The translations under genes and the position numbers were made by a program. A stretch of DNA of 64,000 bases, taken from the NCBI GenBank assembly GCA_900660155.1, contig CABFPE010000225.1, forward strand, positions 32,048 through 96,047, given 5' to 3'. Shown piece after piece: positions 35,564 through 48,242 of the stretch; the stretch's first letter is position 1; each line of letters starts with the position of its first letter. Under the pieces are notes generated by a model, which saw only the letters and a list, made by a program, of their open reading frames with translations, was not told where the DNA came from and did no database searches. This DNA is from Hofstenia miamia. Taxonomy: Eukaryota > Xenacoelomorpha > Acoela > Hofsteniidae.

Positions 35564-35936
35564 TGAATAAACTACAGTTATCTGAGAATAGAAAACAAGA
35601 AATGCGAAAAACCCTTCTGAAGTACATGACAACATGATACCAAGCACTTGACGAACACTTCTCCCATGGAAATACTTCAAAGCAACTTGGTGAATTTGTG
35701 TCTTGAGTTTATGCACTTCACCAAGTGAAGACTTTCTACAATTCTAGTAAGACAACGGGCCAACTTGGTAACTTATTCAGATTTGTCACTACAATTGCTG
35801 ATTGTACAGTAACAGAAGCCGACGTGCAGAGAGCTTTCTCATAGCAAAGAATTGTATATTCAAGTCTTCGAACTCTAATATCAGATAAAAGTGTAAATTC
35901 CCAATTGTCTATTTCACTATATTATGATAAGGTGTA
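35564..35936 (+). pseudogene. hAT transposase C-terminal (dimerisation) remnant
   Basis: One frame reads NKLQLSENRKQEMRKTLLKY, HFSHGNTSKQLGEF, EADVQRAFS and SSLRTLISDKSVNSQLSISL. The A(D/E)V.R.FS...LR..LS pattern is that of the hAT C-terminal dimerisation domain. Three in-frame stops (after MTT, EFVS and RAFS) show it is dead. It lies 0.2 kb left of the hAT-like element at 36142 but outside its target duplication, so it belongs to another copy. Confidence 0.68.
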
Positions 35937-36141
35937 ATCAGCAAGAAGTAAGAAGCCGATTACTAGTAGACCCATTACTCCTGGTGAAAGCCTCTTTGAC
36001 GACAAAGTGTTTCAATGACATTAAAGCAATTTTAGACAAGAAAATCCGAATGGATGACTAAAGAGACGAAGGCAACAAGTGAAATATGTGCAGACTTGCT
36101 TAACAGGAGGTATCGCAGTACAGAGCATGCCAGAACTGGAG

Positions 36142-37383
36142 CAGAGTTGGAACCGGTCAGGATTTTTGCTGAACCAACTGAACCGGCTAAGCTTATTCTC
36201 AACTGGCTGTAACCGGCCGGTCAACCGGTCTATTTTCCAGAATTTTGACTGGTTTTGACCGGCGCCGAGAAGTTGATATTTGCTACACGATAAGGACACT
36301 TTCTTAAGGTTAAGGGAAAGACACAGGAATTTAATGGCTGAGAAAGTTATATTCTCAAATTGGATTATTTTTCAAATTTGCAAAGTATGCAACTCATCAC
36401 TCATCAGTCCAGATTAAAAATCTAGATAAGTTTGTTGAGTCTTGCTCCCTTCAAAACTAAAAATTTCATTCTAAAAGAGTACGATTTTCATTAACAAAAT
36501 GTCCTTCCATCATTTCGATTTCCAGAACTGAAAGGACAGTACGTATCTATATTACAACACATTCAATGTAAAACAATGTTATATGCATGGTGCAGTACTA
36601 TACATCAAAATATTATCTGTATGAAGAAATCTCTAGTAAGTCTAGTTTATTGGCAATCCCGGTTGGCGGCATTTGCAGTAGCGTTCGAAATTCGGCGACT
36701 TATCAGCTGTATATACATGTAATTTAATAGCAAAAATAAATTCTAAAACCAATATAATATATAGAACTCTAATTCAAATTATTACAGAAAATAATATGAA
36801 GACATTAAACGACTTTGCTGTTACCAAATTCTGACTCGCAAAATGCCTCTAAAAATAGAAAATCATGGTTTTTTTCGACCAATATTGGGCGTGAGTGGGC
36901 CAAGTCAGTATGCAATTCTGTCTTCGCATTTTAAAATGAAAAGGACTTTCAAAATAATGTCAACAATTTCGGTATTATGTGTATGTATTGTTTGAATTCT
37001 TAATAATCTCATTTTTAGCACGTAAAATACATAGCTTTCTCCTTCACCTTTAAAGAATGTACCATAATCCAAACGCCTTTTGGTTGCCATGCGTTCTTGA
37101 TAATTTTTAGCTGTCATGTAGAGAGAGTGCATTTTATGCAAATAAAACATGGGATTAATCATTGGTGGTTTGCAACAAATATTTTATCACAATCCCCCAC
37201 CACAATTATCTTAGGAGTAGTGCACTGAAATAATAACCGTTGGCTTAAGGTCTACTCGCAGTTATTATTAGTAGGCCAAGTGAAAACCGGTCAACGGTAT
37301 GAAAAAAATCCTGACCCAACCCGACCGGTACGGGTCGTCCGGCTTGCTAGCCTGCAGGTCGGGTTGAACCGGTTCCAACTCTG
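36142..37383. mobile_element. hAT-like non-autonomous element, 1.24 kb
   Basis: Ends CAGAGTTGGAACCGGT and, inverted, CAGAGTTGGAACCGGT, followed by many CCGGT/ACCGG motifs on both sides. 8-bp flanks are AACTGGAG (36134-36141) and AATTGGAG (37384-37391), 7 of 8 matching. The interior is AT-rich without transposase; an 85-codon minus frame (36905-37162, FYLHKMHSLYMTAKNYQERM) matches nothing I recognise. Confidence 0.82.
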
Positions 37384-37391
37384 AATTGGAG

Positions 37392-38500
37392 TTACTTACA
37401 ATGTGACAGGAACACGCTTCTATTTTGCAATAATTGCAAAGATTATTTATTAATTTTAAATTCTTTTTTCACTTTAGTATTGGGTTTTTAGTTTTTGGTA
37501 TTGAATCTTGCAGTGCGGGTGCCATCCCAAGATCTTGAGTTGGTATCAAGATCCAAGGTTTACCCCCAAACACTGTTCTGATTGGCGCATTAGTTCTGAT
37601 CTAAGTTGTCAAAGCAGTTTGCGCTACCATATTACGATGTAATACAAATATTTGGTATTACAATCTAATAAGTCCTCGATGAGACTTCAGCTTGAATGTA
37701 AGGATTTGTACTCTATTTGCTCAAATTAGCAGCATATCATTTGTCAAAAACAATTTATGGCATACTATATACATGCTTTGAAGTAAAAAAGATTGGCTTT
37801 GAAATGAATAAAACTTCCATTAGCTTTATGCAAACATACAAAGTACAAAGTACGTGAAAATGTTACATTTTTATCATATGTTTAAGATCATGTCATTGCG
37901 ATATGGCATGAAGGTAAATGTCTTACGAAAATACCAATATTATTACATGAGAAATTTCTATAAATATAATTCCTTGTCTTCAGAATAATGTGCATAGGTT
38001 GATTCTATCAGGAGTTTATAATCATGTGAAATTGAATTATTGTTACAGCAAAGTTACTAACATTTGCTCTTTGACGGATTTCTTCAATGAGATTGGAAAT
38101 TAGATATAAACTTAACTATTTCATCAATCTACGATACGCGTAGGAGACGGTTGTATACATAAAATACTTCTTACATCAACTAATGCTAGATACATTGGCC
38201 GCGGAATTGTGAAAAATTGCTTGCGATGATCCCTTTTTATGCAGATTGAGGTAGTCAGTTGAGCTACAGGGAGCGATAAACAAACGCAAGCTAAGCGAAT
38301 TCTTTGTACATGTCGGAGGTGGAGGTAGATACCTGACAATAACAGAAGCAGAATTGATAGTGTATCTAATGAATGAATTGGTCCATTTATCTGAAAGTGA
38401 CTCTTATGCACAATGTCTAGCTTTGACGGTTTTTTATTATATCTGACCTCGCAATCAGCATATTATGCTGTACACAAATATATAACTTTCTCATTAAATA
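37392..38500. other. No gene recognised
   Basis: AT-rich spacer. A TTGAGGTAGTCAGTTGAG phrase at about 38246 resembles a let-7 seed region but has no facing arm. Confidence 0.45.
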
Positions 38501-38651
38501 ATTAGAGGTGTATATAACCTAGACAATTGAAAAAAAATGTGTTTAAATCATTTTCTTTCATTTTCTGATATTGCCCAAACAACCTATTTTGTGACATTAA
38601 ATCACCATTCTTAAACAATTTTTATTAGTTTATAAGGAAATTTGGAAATCC

Positions 38652-40526
38652 CGTAATTTGGACACATCTATGGGTAAATGTGCTTCCCTGCAATTGTGAA
38701 AATTAGTCCTAAGAATTTTTTCTGTTTTTGTAGTATATTAAAACATTGACTTTTTTAATTGAAAATGAGTTTTGCAATAAGACTTTCAAATAGTTGACAT
38801 ACGTAGTGTTCATATAACGAAGTGATATGGCAGCAACAATTAGGCTCTATCAATTTGTGTTCTGTCAATAAATCGCCCAAGTTCTACAGCGCAGTGACTT
38901 GTGACTCTTCGCGGGAAGGAAGGATGAAAATGAAAGGAGGCCATTCTCTATCCAGTAGTACTTTCCTATTTTAGATATCTTTATTATTTAAGGAGTCATG
39001 AGCGTTTAAAATTGTTATTATATCACAAATTGTAAAAAATGTTTGGGTTGTTTAAGATGCGCCTTGAATATAGTTCTTTATTAACATTAAATGATGTCAA
39101 ATAATCATAGTATGCATTCTGATTGTCATAACCTGCATAAAAATCTAATTGACTTATAAAAATTTATAATAATTTAATACTGTGTAGATTAAGTCCAAAA
39201 CCAGTACTTGAGATTTTGGTAGTTAATACTGGGAATGCCATATTATTTTTTGTGTAGAATTGTAAATGCGTACATGCAAGATGTTGCTTTATTGCATCGT
39301 ATAGAATGTAGTGTTAAATGACTAAAACTCATGCTGTTATCATTTGTATTTGTAATGAAAATATATTTACTTTGTATTTTCTTTTATATTTTGACATGCA
39401 GATGCAGAGACAATGTGAGACTAAATTAAGGCCCTGTTTCCATTTAATTTTTCGCCTCGTTTTGAGTGGCAGCAGGGCGACACACCTTTAATGGGGATAC
39501 TCTTCGCCCTGCTGCCACTCAATTCTGTTCTTTAAAGCGGAGCGAAAGTTATACCACTGCAAAAATTTAAGTGGGAACACACAACTGAGTTGAATTATAG
39601 CCGGACGAACGTGTTCCCATTTGAATTTTAAAAGCGGGGTGACATTTTTTTAAATAATTTTTTAACTGCCTTAAAAATTTTAGTTTCTTTATATTAGGGC
39701 AGTAAATTATTTGTTAAATTGAATAGAAAATGAAAATTAATGTTTAACATTTTTTTTAATTTCTCCAATTACAGATAAGTACAAACAAGTAAATTTGAAA
39801 CTTGTAAAGAAGATAATGATGAGATTAATAAGTTGAGATTATTAATCCATCGAATTGGGAGAAATGCTTTGAAATTAATTTAAATTTAATTGGCCATTGT
39901 GCACACTTGCATTAACATAGTATGACTGCAATTGCAATGGAATTAGTGTTATATAGACCATGTAATATTCCTTCCTGAGGAATTTAATTGTTATCACATA
40001 TTTTTGCAATGATATCATTGCGGCAATGTTTTCAACAGGCCATTGGCGTTAGGGGAGACGAACCCATTGGAAGATCAGGCAACCACTCCTGGAAAACTAC
40101 CCTAAAAGCAAAATCAGCATATTATGAAATGCATTTCTAAGGTATATTTTGTGTATTTTTCAAAAAATTTTCACAATGCTTCGCCCCGCTATTGTTCACT
40201 CACGTGATCATTATTAGATAACATTCCCATCAGAAAATTCCGCCACGGCAATGCATAATACATAAACTTAAAATGGTGTAGTCTTCAAGGGTTACAAAAA
40301 ATTAATTGGGCAGCTTCCCAAAATTTTGTAGGGTTGGGGTGAGCATTTAAATTCTGCGCATGGTGTTCACATACAAAGAATGTAAGGATTTACAATCTTT
40401 TTATGCAAATTTTGTTTGTTGACCAAAAGTATGTTTACATGTAGTTTTGTTAAAGATCATTCAGCGTCTCCACATGCATGAGTAAAGATTCAAAGGACAA
40501 GTTTCCGATTGCCGGAATAACCGTAC
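38652..40526. repeat. 1875-bp block, copy 1 of an N-joined tandem duplication
   Basis: Identical by eye to 40528-42402. The junction is a single N at 40527, so an unmerged contig overlap is the simplest explanation. The block contains a fold-back (GAGTGGCAGCAGGGCGA / TCGCCCTGCTGCCACTC, about 39460-39521). Its left part is related to the flanks of the LTR element. Confidence 0.92.
39460..39521. repeat. Perfect 17-bp fold-back in the duplicated block
   Basis: GAGTGGCAGCAGGGCGA and TCGCCCTGCTGCCACTC separated by about 28 bases; GC-rich against an AT-rich background. Repeated at about 41336-41397 in copy 2. Probably the core of a MITE. Confidence 0.75.
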
Positions 40527-40527
40527 N

Positions 40528-42402
40528 CGTAATTTGGACACATCTATGGGTAAATGTGCTTCCCTGCAATTGTGAAAATTAGTCCTAAGAATTTTTTCTG
40601 TTTTTGTAGTATATTAAAACATTGACTTTTTTAATTGAAAATGAGTTTTGCAATAAGACTTTCAAATAGTTGACATACGTAGTGTTCATATAACGAAGTG
40701 ATATGGCAGCAACAATTAGGCTCTATCAATTTGTGTTCTGTCAATAAATCGCCCAAGTTCTACAGCGCAGTGACTTGTGACTCTTCGCGGGAAGGAAGGA
40801 TGAAAATGAAAGGAGGCCATTCTCTATCCAGTAGTACTTTCCTATTTTAGATATCTTTATTATTTAAGGAGTCATGAGCGTTTAAAATTGTTATTATATC
40901 ACAAATTGTAAAAAATGTTTGGGTTGTTTAAGATGCGCCTTGAATATAGTTCTTTATTAACATTAAATGATGTCAAATAATCATAGTATGCATTCTGATT
41001 GTCATAACCTGCATAAAAATCTAATTGACTTATAAAAATTTATAATAATTTAATACTGTGTAGATTAAGTCCAAAACCAGTACTTGAGATTTTGGTAGTT
41101 AATACTGGGAATGCCATATTATTTTTTGTGTAGAATTGTAAATGCGTACATGCAAGATGTTGCTTTATTGCATCGTATAGAATGTAGTGTTAAATGACTA
41201 AAACTCATGCTGTTATCATTTGTATTTGTAATGAAAATATATTTACTTTGTATTTTCTTTTATATTTTGACATGCAGATGCAGAGACAATGTGAGACTAA
41301 ATTAAGGCCCTGTTTCCATTTAATTTTTCGCCTCGTTTTGAGTGGCAGCAGGGCGACACACCTTTAATGGGGATACTCTTCGCCCTGCTGCCACTCAATT
41401 CTGTTCTTTAAAGCGGAGCGAAAGTTATACCACTGCAAAAATTTAAGTGGGAACACACAACTGAGTTGAATTATAGCCGGACGAACGTGTTCCCATTTGA
41501 ATTTTAAAAGCGGGGTGACATTTTTTTAAATAATTTTTTAACTGCCTTAAAAATTTTAGTTTCTTTATATTAGGGCAGTAAATTATTTGTTAAATTGAAT
41601 AGAAAATGAAAATTAATGTTTAACATTTTTTTTAATTTCTCCAATTACAGATAAGTACAAACAAGTAAATTTGAAACTTGTAAAGAAGATAATGATGAGA
41701 TTAATAAGTTGAGATTATTAATCCATCGAATTGGGAGAAATGCTTTGAAATTAATTTAAATTTAATTGGCCATTGTGCACACTTGCATTAACATAGTATG
41801 ACTGCAATTGCAATGGAATTAGTGTTATATAGACCATGTAATATTCCTTCCTGAGGAATTTAATTGTTATCACATATTTTTGCAATGATATCATTGCGGC
41901 AATGTTTTCAACAGGCCATTGGCGTTAGGGGAGACGAACCCATTGGAAGATCAGGCAACCACTCCTGGAAAACTACCCTAAAAGCAAAATCAGCATATTA
42001 TGAAATGCATTTCTAAGGTATATTTTGTGTATTTTTCAAAAAATTTTCACAATGCTTCGCCCCGCTATTGTTCACTCACGTGATCATTATTAGATAACAT
42101 TCCCATCAGAAAATTCCGCCACGGCAATGCATAATACATAAACTTAAAATGGTGTAGTCTTCAAGGGTTACAAAAAATTAATTGGGCAGCTTCCCAAAAT
42201 TTTGTAGGGTTGGGGTGAGCATTTAAATTCTGCGCATGGTGTTCACATACAAAGAATGTAAGGATTTACAATCTTTTTATGCAAATTTTGTTTGTTGACC
42301 AAAAGTATGTTTACATGTAGTTTTGTTAAAGATCATTCAGCGTCTCCACATGCATGAGTAAAGATTCAAAGGACAAGTTTCCGATTGCCGGAATAACCGT
42401 AC
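40528..42402. repeat. 1875-bp block, copy 2
   Basis: Second copy, starting CGTAATTTGGACACATC as at 38652 and ending ATAACCGTAC as at 40526, after which unique sequence continues. Confidence 0.92.
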
Positions 42403-42698
42403 TAGTGAAGGATAACTGAATGAATTTACTGACATAATGATATAATGATGACCTTTGATTAGATTTAATTTTATCGACCATACCCAAAATTGATTAAATA
42501 GCCCTTATTTAATTTATTTACTTTATAATCACCCTAACTATATGTAATATAATAACTATTAAATGATATGCTGTTAATATATATTAATATATTGAAAATT
42601 TTTATAACAAATTTAATATTCGAATATGAGAACAATAGCAATTTTTAATGGCTATATAATTACATACATTTATGTCAAAAGCTTTCTTTTGTAGCATC

Positions 42699-43676
42699 TC
42701 ACGGTTTTTCAATGTGCCAATGGTACTTTTCAAGAACGAAATTTACAACTAAGTGAAACCTCAGGTATTCCTTGCATTCCAAATCACAGGGAATGTTCAA
42801 GAAAGATTTCCCATTATGGGATGCTGAAACAATTAACATATCAAAGCAAAAACTATCTCCACGGTTACGTTGCAATTCAATAAAATGAATATTTTCTGGT
42901 GCCACAAGACACCAATTAGTGTAACAAAAATTGTACTCATCAAAACCCCAAAATTCTGTAATCTTAATTTGAGTTCCCAGACAAGTCGTTTTGTTGAATA
43001 CTTCACCATGGACGTTGATTTGAAACTTAGCAGAAGAACAGTTTCTAAAAACGTCCTTCATTGGAACATTAGAAAATTCTCCAACAACAGTGCGATGGCC
43101 AATATCCATAGCATAGTAGCGCTCGTTGCAGCAATCAGGATAAGTAAGGCAATGGCTAAAACTGAAGCGTAATCTGGTGAAGCGATGATATATTTTATTG
43201 ACACACTCAGATTTCAGAACTAATACTTCAAGCTCTGTCATAAAGGAAATTTCGCAAGATGTATGGAAACTTCTTGCCATTTGAACTCGTTTATCGTTAG
43301 GGTAGTGAGAAAATTGTAGCTCCTGGTTGACGTCACAATCACGGTTACGTGCATTCGAATTTAAAACTAAAGAAATTGAGCAGCTTTTACTAAGAGGTTC
43401 CTCATTCAAAGCATTAACATATAATATCTCCATTAGGCTCTCTATAGTTAAATATATAACCTTTGAAATATCTGTTTCGTTTTTCATATTTCTCATTTCA
43501 GCAAACATACCATGCAAGGAGCAGGCCAAATTGTATTTATTCCAGGTAAAGGAGTAACACAGGTGTTCAGCATAGCACGCTAATTCACAGCCCCTAGAAG
43601 TCATTACATGAAAAGTTTCTCCAGTAATTAACATAAGAGTACACCCGAAGAGCGTACAAGCACTTACCACATTCAT
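42699..43676 (-). CDS. Secreted PAN/apple-like cysteine-rich protein, function unknown
   Basis: A 325-residue open frame without introns, the longest host-like frame in the window. Start at 43676 (MNVVSACTLFGCTLMLITG) gives a plausible signal peptide of about 19 residues. Next comes GCELACYAEHLCYSF...LACSLHG with Cys at 30, 34, 40 and 52, the C-x3-C-x5-C-x11-C spacing of a PAN/apple module. The rest (residues 60-325) has many Cys, e.g. RFSFSHCLTYPDCCNERYYA, and is not recognised; no transmembrane segment or anchor seen. The frame stays open upstream to a TTGCAG acceptor-like site at about 43697, and GTAAGT lies just after the fourth codon, so an alternative 5' splice structure is possible. 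Confidence 0.65.
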   Translation of the reverse strand: MNVVSACTLFGCTLMLITGETFHVMTSRGCELACYAEHLCYSFTWNKYNLACSLHGMFAEMRNMKNETDISKVIYLTIESLMEILYVNALNEEPLSKSCSISLVLNSNARNRDCDVNQELQFSHYPNDKRVQMARSFHTSCEISFMTELEVLVLKSECVNKIYHRFTRLRFSFSHCLTYPDCCNERYYAMDIGHRTVVGEFSNVPMKDVFRNCSSAKFQINVHGEVFNKTTCLGTQIKITEFWGFDEYNFCYTNWCLVAPENIHFIELQRNRGDSFCFDMLIVSASHNGKSFLNIPCDLECKEYLRFHLVVNFVLEKYHWHIEKP

Positions 43677-43700
43677 CAGGTAGAAATGATAAACCTGCAA

Positions 43701-44300
43701 TTATTAAATATTCATGCTGTATTTAAGGACTTTGATGTAGAACTAGTTTTGTTTTTAAAGAATAATATCTATTGTCTTTATTCGCGCTAATAATTTATTG
43801 TCTGAGATTGTTAAATTTTAATGGACTCTATTTCTTTCTAAGAAGAATACAATAATAAATATTAATATAAAATAAAACGTTTTTATTATTTAAATTTGAG
43901 TCTTTTCAGAAAAGATATATTGAGATAATGTACTTCACCTACAATAATTAGCAAGGTGTCCTATAATCTTTGAAAAGTTATATAAATCTTTTTATGAACA
44001 TTTATTTGAATGTAAAAACCAATATTCTTCAAAATATAGTCGACAATCATTAATTACGTTTATCAACTGGTCTCAAGGACTAAGAAATCTTTTCTTGAGT
44101 TTTGATCTAAAGACATCCCTTGCATTCTTCTACGACTTGTCAAATAAATCCACTTGCTTCCAATCCTAAATCTAAATTAACCTCAACATTCAGTAAATGA
44201 AATGCTGTCTAAATTGATCATAAGAGAAGCCATGAAAATAATAATGAAATTAACTTTTCATTATGTTGTCCTAATCTTTGTGGGATAGCTCTGTAATGGA
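43701..44300. other. No gene recognised; upstream of the PAN-like gene
   Basis: AT-rich; would hold the promoter of the minus-strand PAN-like gene, but no clear TATA or initiator could be assigned. Confidence 0.4.
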
Positions 44301-44301
44301 G

Positions 44302-44308
44302 TATATAA
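44302..44308 (+). promoter_or_regulatory. TATA-like box upstream of a decayed coding-like region
   Basis: TATATAA in GGAGTATATAAGTTTG, about 140 bases before the ATG at 44445. Only the motif and position support it. Confidence 0.3.
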
Positions 44309-44444
44309 GTTTGTCTAAGGCATATTGGCATACTTTACAATCTTCCATCCGATTTATTAGAAATTTTTAGAAATGCATGTTCAAAACTTTCTAGAAATTT
44401 TTAATGTTGTCAGGATCTTAAGGAACTTTTATTAAACAAAAAAT

Positions 44445-45470
44445 ATGAAGGTCGCTACTTCTTATATGTCTACAAATGAATCTGAATCGGCAAATTTTAC
44501 AGTTAATGATGCATCAATTCATAAGTCTTCAATGGAAATCAACGACACTTTCACCACAATGCACCCAAAAACAGCACTACTATCATTTACATTTAACGAG
44601 TGCAGGACATCTGGAAAATACACAAATTACATCTTGGCAACTCCACTTTAAGATATAATAGATTACATAATTTCTTCTCCAATTGAACCACAACAGTATC
44701 AATTAACAGAAACCGAAGTCGCAACACCCAACAACTCAACGAAAAAGTCAAGAATTACCTTTTCAACGTATCGTCATTAACACATGCCTAACCGATGCTC
44801 TCATCAATCTACAACAGCTTCAACAATATTTAGACAATCATTTTACATCAGTTAATCAAGTAGTTTCAGCACTCCAAATAAATCTTCACTTTTAAAGCAA
44901 TATCCCCCATCCTCCCATCCTTAGCATCTATTCTAAGGATATTACAAGATATAAGTTTTCAATTAAATCCCAAGTGCTGCAGTTCGATATTAGACTCTAT
45001 TAGCAAACCAAAATCGTACTCGAGACAACTTCAAATTAACAGCGAAGTTTATCCTGAAAGTCTGCAAGGTTTTATAATACACAAACGGGGTTTTATGTTA
45101 GAATTTAGGAGGTCCTTCAAAGGGAAAACTCAATGAATACTGTAGTTGTAGTGACCAAGATACATCGAATGCTTTGCATAAAATTTCAAATTATTGAAAT
45201 ATTTCAAAGCACCCACCTTAAATATACGCCCGTATTATAAAGCAAAAATGTATAAGGTCATTCTTAATGGAATTATAAACCGCGATATATGTGAGGCAAC
45301 TGTAGATTATGTAATCTTGAAAATTAAGAACACCAAACACCTAATATTGCACTGTATAGCCAGACTTTTACAGATTTGAAAAACATTTCGAATTACTATG
45401 ATCAATTGAATTTATAATAAAAAACATTGTGATACCGAAAGATTAATTGGGAGAATAGAGAATTTTACAC
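44445..45470 (+). pseudogene. Decayed coding-like region of unknown origin
   Basis: A Ser/Thr-rich frame opens at 44445 (MKVATSYMSTNESESANFTV). Coding-looking peptides continue in the same direction to about 45470, for example a helical DALINLQQLQQYLDNHF piece near 44800 and a basic piece YYKAKMYKVILNGIINRDI near 45240. It is broken in several places. I recognise no family; host gene, transposon or old virus-like origin are all possible. Confidence 0.35.
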
Positions 45471-46435
45471 ATTTTATAGATATGTATAATTTTTACTAGC
45501 CCGTATACTTTTTTAGACAGTCGATCGGGTCTATTTTAACGACTTAGTAATTATGTATTTTGAGAGTCTATGTACCTTAGTACATTTGGTTTGTTGATTA
45601 GGTTTAGTTTTCTTGTGTTGTGTTGTGTTCATTTGATGTTTAGCTTATTTAGCGTTCACACCTTTGTTACTTCTTTGTGTATGTGTCCACCTCCACCTAC
45701 TTGCCTTGCTTTTTGTAAATATATTTAACTGTGTGTTTAGCAACTGCTGACACCAATGTCTTCGTCTTATTTACTTTTATTTTCGTTTGTGTAATACTCT
45801 TTGGAAACCATATATTAATATTTAATAATAGAATGGTAACGAGAATGAGACATTGTAGTGTTTTTTCGGAACAGTGATGACAGGGAAGTTGCACCAGCCT
45901 CTTAATTTTGATTACCACTTGTATATTGAAAAAAAAACATTTGCTTAACTTTTTGCAATTGAAGGATTAAGGCATTTAGAAGAACTGAGGTGTCTATAAA
46001 TTATGTTTTTGACAGTAACTTAAGTTTTAATTCATCAGCCAGAATTACTTATTTAAGAAATGGGTTCAACAACAAAAGCTATATATAATATTTCAAAACA
46101 GCTTCCCTTAAGCTTAATTCACTTGTGCTCAGTCATGTTAAGCCTTATCAGGACATCTGAAACAACACACACTTTCGGACCTCTCTCATTTTGTTGACAT
46201 CATATTATTACATATGTAAATCAACAGAATATTTCAAAAACATTTATTTACGAAGGAGTTATTCTCGTAAATAGAAATATTTATTATAATACATAGACTA
46301 CGTTTACTTTTGCTCATAGTTGATCATTGAAATGGAAACTCACAGGGTATTTAATAAAAATCTTATTTGTTATTTTTAGGTTAGGTGCGATGATATTCAG
46401 AAAAACATAGTCACTCAAAACAACAACACTGGTAT

Positions 46436-46732
46436 TCAAAATGAAAGCGAATGTAGAACACTCCTGCAATATTTTGATTCACAAAAACTATTATGAAACA
46501 AAGATTCCTTCTTAGAGCACTGATGAAAATTTGGACCATCTATTTTGCCATAACAACGTCGAACACTTCTATTTGATTGATGAACACTTGATGATATAGG
46601 GATTCTTTTATCTAAAAATTTGGTGCAAGCGCAGTATTTCAAATACCTTGTTGATTTTTGGTTGTTGAAGACTACCGCAAGACATTGTTTCTCAGCAAGC
46701 AAAAAAAATTCTTTGAAAATGGGTTTTGTTCA
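46436..46732 (-). CDS. Cysteine-rich frame, possibly a second PAN-like fragment
   Basis: The minus strand reads TKPIFKEFFLLAEKQCLAVV, then FNNQKSTRYLKYCACTKF and CSKKESLFHNSFCESKYC, with no Met at its start. The C-LAVVFNN...C-C pattern recalls PAN modules and the gene 3 kb away, but alignment is weak. A TTGCAG acceptor-like site lies inside. Could be a single exon or a remnant. Confidence 0.3.
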
Positions 46733-46899
46733 GTTTGTGCCCGTTTTCGTCATAATAATATGTGCATTATTACAAGCCCCATGGACGAGAATATAAGCGA
46801 AATTAAGAGTCAACAGATTGCTTGTCTTCCAGGTAGAAGGTTTCAAAAGATTTTCATCAAATATCAACTCCCCTTTTAAAGTGATTTTAGGTATGGGAA

Positions 46900-48230
46900 A
46901 CAGAAGTCCTATATTTTTTGTAATTTAAGATGTTTACAACTTAAGACATCTTTTCGACCTGATTTATATGAACGTAAAGGAAGGGATTTAATTTTCATGA
47001 TAATGAATATTCTATTTAGAAAATTTAACAAGCCTTGACCCGAACACATTCTTTGTAAATTTGTAAGTTTATTTCTTACAAAATGTGTATATATGATGGT
47101 TTGTAATTTTTTTGTGACAACATTTAAAAAGCAAGTCAGTAAAATTTATTGTTGCTATGTCTTGAATGACATATTTCTTGCTCTTTTGTTTCTCTTAAAC
47201 ATCATATGTTCGACTAAAAAGATTCAATTTTCAGCTATTTACGAAATTACTATATATACGCAATCAAATTTTCTGTATAATCCGCAGATATTTTTGAACT
47301 CTAAGAAACTTTGTGCAGGCCCCCATTTCGTAACGTGTATTTAACTATATGCATGCTATTCAATATGTTACTATTTACCAAGCAGTGTATTATATGCTTA
47401 GCCATTTGGCAATATTGCAGCAAAGGCAAATGTTAATACTGATTTTTTATAATAAAACCTTTAAATTGTTCTTCTTTTACTGTCCTAACCTTATCAGGCT
47501 ATACGCTAAGTATAACAATTACATTTTTTCTTGTCAATAGCTCTTTTCAATCGTCAAATTTATTACTCATAGCTCAAATCCTAATATCTGAATCGACAAA
47601 GACTTCAGCCTGAAGTTACTGGTTTCAAATGGGACGCACCCGTCCCAATTAGTATGGAAGAATAGATTCTCAGTTTACTTAGACACTTAAGCTCTAGTCA
47701 GACACAAATATCCATGATTTGAATTGAGCAGCTGAGAGACAAAATTCGCATGCCCTTTTATGCAGCTTAGTGATGACATGTTACAAGCTTCAATTCAACG
47801 TCAATAAGGCATGAAGTTTGGCAGCATAATGAGCAATATATGGAACCCTGAAGTTACCACAAATTCCATTCAAGATTTCCACAAACAGCTCGAGGACAGT
47901 ATGACTCTTCTTTGTTAAACCATTTTGTTATAAAGTTTTGATAAAAAAGAGGCACACATATTTTCACTACATCTCACTAAGTCGTTAACAGTAGGAATAA
48001 ATGCGAACAATGATCAAGTAGTGATTGCCAATGGATGCTCAACACATTCTTAGCAAATTTAAACATTCTCAGTAAATGACTGAAAGCAAAGAAGTTGTGT
48101 ACAATTAGATCTAATTAAAATTAAATAATTAAATAGATCTAGTTAAAGAGTATTTGGTGAGGACCAACAAGAATTAAACTTCAAGGCAAAAATCTTTAAG
48201 TTAGTAATTTTTTTGGAGTGCTAGAAATGT
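46900..48230. other. No gene recognised
   Basis: AT-rich spacer; the first copy of the 12-bp target duplication of the next element ends at 48242. Confidence 0.45.
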
Positions 48231-48242
48231 ATATCATCATTT
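48231..48242. repeat. Target-site duplication, left copy
   Basis: ATATCATCATTT, identical to 48910-48921. Confidence 0.82.

Noticed and set aside
38246-38266. let-7-like phrase TTGAGGTAGTCAGTTGAG
   Set aside because: No complementary arm within hairpin distance, and the match stops after the seed region.
38124-38411. 95-codon minus-strand frame
   Set aside because: No start context, splice signals or recognisable domain; composition like its surroundings.
42870-43172. 100-codon plus-strand frame
   Set aside because: Shadow of the PAN-like gene on the opposite strand.
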